Assembly (NCBI GenBank): GCA_934527325.1
Contig: CAKTAG010000019.1
Coordinates: 1 to 19,081 of the forward strand
From: an uncultured Candidatus Soleaferrea sp.
GTDB lineage: Bacteria > Bacillota > Clostridia > Oscillospirales > Ruminococcaceae
Direction: 5' to 3'
Length of the DNA: 19,081 nucleotides
The notes beneath the pieces were generated by a model. That model saw only the letters and a program-made list of their open reading frames with translations. It ran no database searches and had not been told where the DNA came from. Made by a program: the position numbers and the translations under genes. The stretch's first letter is position 1; each line of letters opens with the position of its first letter. Of the stretch, positions 15,229-19,081 are shown in pieces.

Positions 15229-15285
15229 GATCCATATTGAAACATGAGGTATAATGTTAAGTGACAAAACAAAACAATATGGATC
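15229..15285. repeat. 11-bp perfect inverted repeat around a 35-base spacer
   Basis: GATCCATATTG (15229-15239) and CAATATGGATC (15275-15285) are exact inverted copies. The spacer contains TATAAT (15250-15255), and the right arm covers the ATG of the short transposase-like reading frame on the + strand. It may be the end of an insertion sequence, or a regulatory hairpin over its start. Confidence 0.7.
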
Positions 15286-15353
15286 AATTAAATAATACCA
15301 CAAAAAGAGGAAAATGTAAACACTTAAATTACGCAAAGCCGGCCGTTTCATAA
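15279..15353 (+). pseudogene. Relic of an IS30-family transposase N-terminus (tentative)
   Basis: A 24-codon reading frame (MDQLNNTTKRGKCKHLNYAK...) resembles the start of IS30-type transposases, which often begin with a polar stretch then 'RGK-x-KHL-t-x-e-x-R'. The match ends after HLNY and the frame stops at TAA, so only the first residues survive. No transposase sequence is seen downstream. The relic sits in the 15087-15558 gap between the str promoter and the giant poly-proline gene. The remainder of this gap is AT-rich and otherwise featureless apart from the hairpin at 15471-15504. The assignment is from pattern memory over fewer than 20 residues, so it is weak. Confidence 0.35.
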
Positions 15354-15470
15354 AAATACACTCACTTTAACCGTAAACCTTTTACAGATGCAAATTATAA
15401 CTATAAAAAACAACACACTAATTTTTAACATTACACAGTTTACACTTTACCTATTATTTACAAAAACAAC

Positions 15471-15504
15471 AATGCTAGCGCTGTTAAAAAACAATGCTAG
15501 CATT
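15471..15504 (-). terminator. Likely terminator of the giant poly-proline protein gene
   Basis: AATGCTAGC (15471-15479) and GCTAGCATT (15496-15504) form a perfect 9-bp stem with a 16-base loop that can pair further (TGTT with AACA). On the minus strand it is followed by GTTGTTTTTG. It lies 55 bases beyond the stop codon of the gene at 15559-18894. The U-run is interrupted, so efficiency is uncertain. The right arm is itself part of a 12-base palindrome (AATGCTAGCATT). Confidence 0.5.
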
Positions 15505-15558
15505 ATGTTATTAACCTTAAAATATTATACTTATAACTTTTTAATTAATTACTATCAA

Positions 15559-18500
15559 TTAAAAAGGATCATAGCTCCTAAATTCCTCGCTATCATCGTC
15601 GTCATCATCATCATCGTCCGCAAATCTTCCACGTAGAGCACGTATTTTTTCTTTTGCTTCTTTGTCCGCTTCTTCAGCTTTTCTTCTTGCTTCTTCTGCT
15701 TCAGCCTTTTTTGCTTTTTCTTTAGCTTTAGCTTCTGCTTCAGCCTTTTTAGCTTCTTCAGCATTTTTAGCTTCTTCAGCTTTTTTTGCTTCTGGGCTAT
15801 TTGGTAGAGGTGGTGGCTCTGGAATTGGGTTTGCTGCTGGAGCTGATTCTGTTGCAGGATTTGATGGTGCTGCTGGTTCTGGAGTTGGGTTTACTTCTGG
15901 AGCTGATTTTGTTGCAGGATTTGATGATGCTGCTGGCTCTGAAGTTGAATCTACTTCTAATGCTGCTTTGCGTTCCACCCAGTCAGATATCGTGTTTAGC
16001 CCTTTGAATGCTTTAACCGGTTTTTTAGCTACTTCTGGTTGTTTAACCGGTTGTTTAGCTACTTCTGGTTGTTCAACTGGTTTTTGTGCTACTTCTGGTT
16101 GTTCATCATCATCACCCCATTCATCATCACCAACCACATCATCACCTACTTCTTGTTGTTGATTATTACCTTTTGATGAATTTATTTCTTTTAATTTCAT
16201 TGCTGTTTCAAATGCCGTAGAGTTTTTCAACTGTGCTTTCAAGTCATTATCTTTCTTATCACTAATAGCTGCATCTTTATATTGATTTTCAAATATGTTA
16301 CATATATCTAATACTGTTTCATTTAACTTACCTGAATATACTCTTATGATATTCATCAATGCATTGTGCAGTTCATCTAAAGTTATTGTTGGTTTAGCTA
16401 TTTCTTTCCTTATTTTGCTTATTGCATCAGCTAAATGTGGTCTCTCTGATTCTAGCTTTTTCAAATTTTCTTCTATTGAAACAATTTTACTTTTTCTTTC
16501 TGCTTCAGCTTTTGCTTTCTCTATCATTGCTATTCCTTCTGGACTAGTTGGTAGAGGTGGAGGCTTTGGAATTGAGGTTTCTTCTTTATCTACTTCTGGG
16601 TTTTCAACTTCTTCCTCTTCCTCTGTTCCCAATATTTCAGATTCATGAGCAGATAGTATTTTATTTATTTCATCAATTATTTTTTCAGCTAATTTCTCAT
16701 TACTCTCTTGCTCACTGGCATCATCAGTTTCTTCTAACTTCTTTGCATCTTTAATTATTTTATCTTTTACATCTTTAATTATTGCATCCACTATTTTATC
16801 TGAATTATCTTTTACTATTTTATCTAACTTAGCAGTCTGCTTATCCGTCAATTTAAGATCGTCAGCAACTACTTTTACCATTTCATCTAATCCATTCTCC
16901 ATTATTTTAGCTAATATTTTAGCTAATTTAGCAGTCTGCTCATTTATCCAGGCATCATAGTTCAATAAACCTTGAATGCCCTCAAATAGACCTCTAAGAT
17001 TATTCCATGCTTTGGATAATTCTTCAAATTTCCAATTTTTTTTGTCCTCTAAACATTTTGTTATGTCGTCTATTTTCTTAACCATAGCATCTGCAGATGG
17101 TGTAGATAATTCTGATAATTTACTCTTTAAAGCATCTGCTGCTGGCATAACAACTTCTACCATTTGTACAACAAAATCTGATGTTGCTCCATCTATTATC
17201 TCATTACTTTGTTCGTTTATACTTTTTGCGCGATTAATTAATATACCTAAGTGGTGTAAATCATTATTATCACTCTTTAACATTGTACCATATTGTTCAA
17301 AATCTTTTCTTATTACTTCAACTGCATCTTTTATTTCTTGAACTTTACTACTATTAACACCTTTTGATGATTTGCTGCTCTGCTCTTCTGGTTTAGTATT
17401 TTTTACCTCTTTAGCATCATCATAGTTCAATAAACCTTGAATGCCCCTAAATAGATCTCTAAGAGCTCCCCATACATCGGATAATTTTTCAAAGTTCCAT
17501 ATTTTTTTGTCCTCTAAACCTTCTGTTATGTAGTCTATTTTCTTAACCATGGCAGCTGCAGATGGTGTAGATAATTCTGATAATTTACTCTTTAAAACAT
17601 TTGCTGCTGACATAATAACTTTTACCATTTGTAAATTAAACCCTGGTATTAATTCATCTATCTCATTACTTTGTTCGTTTATATTTTTTGCGTAATCAAT
17701 TAATAAATTTAAGTGGTGTAAATCATTATCATCACTCTTTAACATTGTACCATATTTTTCAAAATCACTTTTTATTACTTTAACTGCATTTTTTATTTTT
17801 TGAACTTCACTACCATACCATACTTGCTTCACAATATCCAAAACATTAACCTTTGTTTTATTGCTTTTATTAGTATCTGACATACTTTGGCTAGATTTTG
17901 AAGATTTAGTTAATTGCTTTTGAATTTCCTTAACTATTTGTTCCAATACATTGTCATTTATTCTTAGCAACTCTTCTTCTGGCTTCATTATTAAAGCTTG
18001 TAAATATGGATGTAAATTTGAAAAATGTTCATGTCCTTTAAAAGCTTTAATTGTTTTAGCATTTATCTCTTTTGTTGCAAAGTCAGCTATACCATAATAT
18101 ACTTTTGGAGCTAATATATATGCATATGGCGATTCAGCATATATATTTTTATTTTTATAATCAGAAATCTCCTCTGCACCACTTATAAAGCTTTCAATAT
18201 GCTTTCCCGCTATTTTAATTTGTTTAATCGATTGTTCCTCTAAATTCTTAATTGCATTAGCGAGTATATCAGCTTGATCTTTTATTACTTGATAGTTACT
18301 AAGTAACATTTTTATTTTATTAATTTCTTCTTTCTTTTGTTCATTTTCTTTTCCCAAAATTTTCCTACTGCTAGCAGCTGATGTTATTGCTTTTTTTCTC
18401 TCAGGTGTTCCAAGTCGATCTCTATCATTGAACTTATCACTCACTACTTCTTTTTCATCCATATGTTTAGTAAAAGAACCAATATAAACACCTATGTCAG

Positions 18501-18894
18501 CTAGCTTATCCTTATCAATATTTCTAGCCCCTGCCTTTAATTGATTACCTAACCATTGTTTTTTTTCAGCTAAACTTGCTTTATACTCTTCTATCTTCGC
18601 ACTCAATAACTCATTATAATCTTTATCATTCACATTTTTGTGAGATCTTTGTAATTCGTCCTCTGCTGCTTTTTGTAAACATTTATCATTTTTCAATATG
18701 TTATCAATACGTTTAATATTCGTTTTTATGTTTTTTATTAATGTGATTAACCCGATATTAGTAAGCTCAGAAACAAAATCTTGTCTTTTAACAAGTGTCT
18801 CTTCTTTGCTTTTTGTATTGTCCGTTTTCCTTAATTTAGAACCTCCGGCGGCAATATCGCCCATCCCACTTCCTCTACCTGCTAGTGTTGGCAC
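15559..18894 (-). CDS. Giant poly-Pro / WH2-like / acidic-Trp protein, candidate actin-directed effector
   Basis: The frame from GTG 18894 gives 1111 residues, but this GTG has no ribosome binding site and reads as the Val of ATTPVPTLAG in a longer frame, so the true N-terminus is unresolved. Order of features: nine prolines just upstream of residue 1; a WH2-like motif at 7-24 (RGSGMGDIAAGGSKLRKT; pattern R-x-x-L-L-x-x-I-x-x-G-x-x-L-K-K-T, with one extra residue and Gly at the first Leu position); a long charged helical region; a tandem duplication (364-492 and 518-647); Lys/Asp-rich helices; PPPLP-TSPE (778-782 and following); an acidic tryptophan motif, VGDDVVGDDEWGDDDE, at 916-931; three decapeptide repeats (932-961); two 20-residue Ala/Pro repeats (984-1023); PPPLP-NSPE (1027 onward); an Ala/Glu/Lys single helix; and a tail with nine Asp (1093-1101) then SEEFRSYDPF. 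Poly-Pro, WH2 and acidic-Trp elements together are the parts of WASP-family and RickA-type Arp2/3 activators, although here WH2 and acidic parts are far apart. No signal peptide is visible because the N-terminus is missing. Function is inferred, not shown. Confidence 0.72.
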   Translation of the reverse strand: MPTLAGRGSGMGDIAAGGSKLRKTDNTKSKEETLVKRQDFVSELTNIGLITLIKNIKTNIKRIDNILKNDKCLQKAAEDELQRSHKNVNDKDYNELLSAKIEEYKASLAEKKQWLGNQLKAGARNIDKDKLADIGVYIGSFTKHMDEKEVVSDKFNDRDRLGTPERKKAITSAASSRKILGKENEQKKEEINKIKMLLSNYQVIKDQADILANAIKNLEEQSIKQIKIAGKHIESFISGAEEISDYKNKNIYAESPYAYILAPKVYYGIADFATKEINAKTIKAFKGHEHFSNLHPYLQALIMKPEEELLRINDNVLEQIVKEIQKQLTKSSKSSQSMSDTNKSNKTKVNVLDIVKQVWYGSEVQKIKNAVKVIKSDFEKYGTMLKSDDNDLHHLNLLIDYAKNINEQSNEIDELIPGFNLQMVKVIMSAANVLKSKLSELSTPSAAAMVKKIDYITEGLEDKKIWNFEKLSDVWGALRDLFRGIQGLLNYDDAKEVKNTKPEEQSSKSSKGVNSSKVQEIKDAVEVIRKDFEQYGTMLKSDNNDLHHLGILINRAKSINEQSNEIIDGATSDFVVQMVEVVMPAADALKSKLSELSTPSADAMVKKIDDITKCLEDKKNWKFEELSKAWNNLRGLFEGIQGLLNYDAWINEQTAKLAKILAKIMENGLDEMVKVVADDLKLTDKQTAKLDKIVKDNSDKIVDAIIKDVKDKIIKDAKKLEETDDASEQESNEKLAEKIIDEINKILSAHESEILGTEEEEEVENPEVDKEETSIPKPPPLPTSPEGIAMIEKAKAEAERKSKIVSIEENLKKLESERPHLADAISKIRKEIAKPTITLDELHNALMNIIRVYSGKLNETVLDICNIFENQYKDAAISDKKDNDLKAQLKNSTAFETAMKLKEINSSKGNNQQQEVGDDVVGDDEWGDDDEQPEVAQKPVEQPEVAKQPVKQPEVAKKPVKAFKGLNTISDWVERKAALEVDSTSEPAASSNPATKSAPEVNPTPEPAAPSNPATESAPAANPIPEPPPLPNSPEAKKAEEAKNAEEAKKAEAEAKAKEKAKKAEAEEARRKAEEADKEAKEKIRALRGRFADDDDDDDDDSEEFRSYDPF
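16012..16101 (-). repeat. Three tandem decapeptide repeats (QPEVA[QK][QK]PV[EK])
   Basis: Three 30-base units encode QPEVAQKPVE, QPEVAKQPVK and QPEVAKKPVK, residues 932-961 of the giant poly-proline protein, immediately after the acidic tryptophan motif. They are followed by two 20-residue Ala/Pro units (984-1023). These look like extended spacers that project the flanking modules. Confidence 0.9.
16954..17805 (-). repeat. Tandem duplication of a ~130-residue helical module
   Basis: Copies at 17419-17805 (residues 364-492) and 16954-17343 (518-647) are clearly homologous. Shared segments include YGTMLKSD-x-NDLHHL, INEQSNEI, LKSKLSELSTPSA, AMVKKID and GIQGLLNYD. At DNA level long stretches are identical, for example AAGTGGTGTAAATCATTAT on the + strand in both. 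A linker of 25 residues rich in Lys, Ser and Glu separates them. No known fold is recognised. Confidence 0.93.
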
Positions 18895-19081
18895 AGGTGT
18901 TGTTGCCGGAGGAGGTGGTGGAGGTGGTGGTGGTATTGCTCCTGGTGTTTGAGGGTTCTCGTTATCTACAGGCGATATTATTGCTCCTAATGCTTAACTA
19001 CTTAAATTTGAATTTGCTAAATTTGTTTTAATACCAACAGTTATACTATCATCTCTTGCACCTGCAACAATGCCAGTAACC
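18895..19081 (-). other. In-frame upstream extension of the poly-proline gene, interrupted by TAA
   Basis: Reading the minus strand in the same frame upstream of GTG 18894 gives a poly-proline run (nine Pro codons, 18907-18933), then back through PQTPGAI and ISPVDNEN to a TAA at 18994-18996. Beyond the TAA the frame is open to the window edge (VTGIVAGARDDSITVGIKTN followed by LANSNLSS) with a purine-first codon pattern typical of coding DNA; the other two minus frames are closed. No ATG, GTG or TTG lies between the TAA and 18894. An AGGAG stands 5 bases before an ATA codon (ISPV...), the only start-like arrangement. A nonsense mutation in one long gene is the simplest reading. Confidence 0.7.

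Noticed and set aside
15662..16162. Ala/Ser-rich 166-codon frame on the + strand
   Set aside because: Complement of the Ala/Glu/Pro repeat region of the giant poly-proline gene; low complexity, no ribosome binding site, and the minus-strand protein has clear module structure.
18698..18952. 84-codon + strand frame ending in a glycine run
   Set aside because: The glycines are the complement of the poly-proline codons; no start signal, and the minus-strand frame shows recognisable motifs.
18994..18996. Reassigned TAA codon
   Set aside because: TAA ends several clearly bounded genes in this window, including baseplate J, the tail fibre and the giant secreted-protein gene, so a code change is not supported.

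Overview
The window is AT-rich DNA from a low-GC Gram-positive bacterium, most likely Bacillota (Clostridia-like). Support comes from the rpsL-rpsG-fusA-tuf cluster with strong AAGGAGG-type ribosome binding sites, clear TTGACA-N17 sigma-A promoters, a PBSX/skin-style contractile tail module, and a 4.5S-type SRP RNA whose apical part matches the Bacillus type. TAA and TGA are both used as ordinary stops. A host-associated lifestyle is inferred only from the two giant proteins described below; intracellular Clostridia of gut protists would fit, but the window cannot prove it.

Layout. Positions 1-4574 (+) hold the distal end of a contractile phage-tail or tailocin operon, in the usual order: hub/gpD-like (5'-truncated by the window), spike/gpV-like, gp25/W-like, baseplate J, tail protein I/XkdU-like, and a repeat-rich tail fibre. 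An elaborate hairpin (4575-4650) lies between this operon and a convergent gene for a 1640-residue secreted, mostly helical protein (4678-9600, -). It carries a Sec signal peptide, a PPPPPGG stretch followed by an LKETET motif, and a D/N/Q-rich repeat. Upstream of that gene lie the SRP RNA gene (9744-9881, -) and an XRE-type repressor with its own sigma-A promoter. Then come tuf, fusA, rpsG and rpsL (10619-15086, -), with a TTGACA/TAATAT promoter before rpsL and a bidirectional hairpin terminator after tuf.

The stretch 15087-15558 holds that promoter, a likely IS30-family transposase relic, and a terminator. The end of the window (15559 to the edge, -) encodes a second giant protein of at least 1111 residues. 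Its layout is nine consecutive prolines, a WH2-like actin-binding motif, a 130-residue tandem duplication, two PPPLP-x-SPE modules, an acidic tryptophan motif (GDDEWGDDDE) and a C-terminal nine-Asp tail. This combination resembles eukaryotic WASP-family and bacterial RickA/ActA-like actin nucleation factors. An in-frame TAA (18994-18996) interrupts the reading frame just upstream of the poly-proline stretch.

Working picture (inference): housekeeping translation genes sit between two candidate host-interaction genes that may act on a eukaryotic cytoskeleton, next to a contractile tail cluster that is either a resident prophage/tailocin or a delivery device. The actin-directed reading of the 15559-18894 gene is the strongest candidate for something undescribed here.
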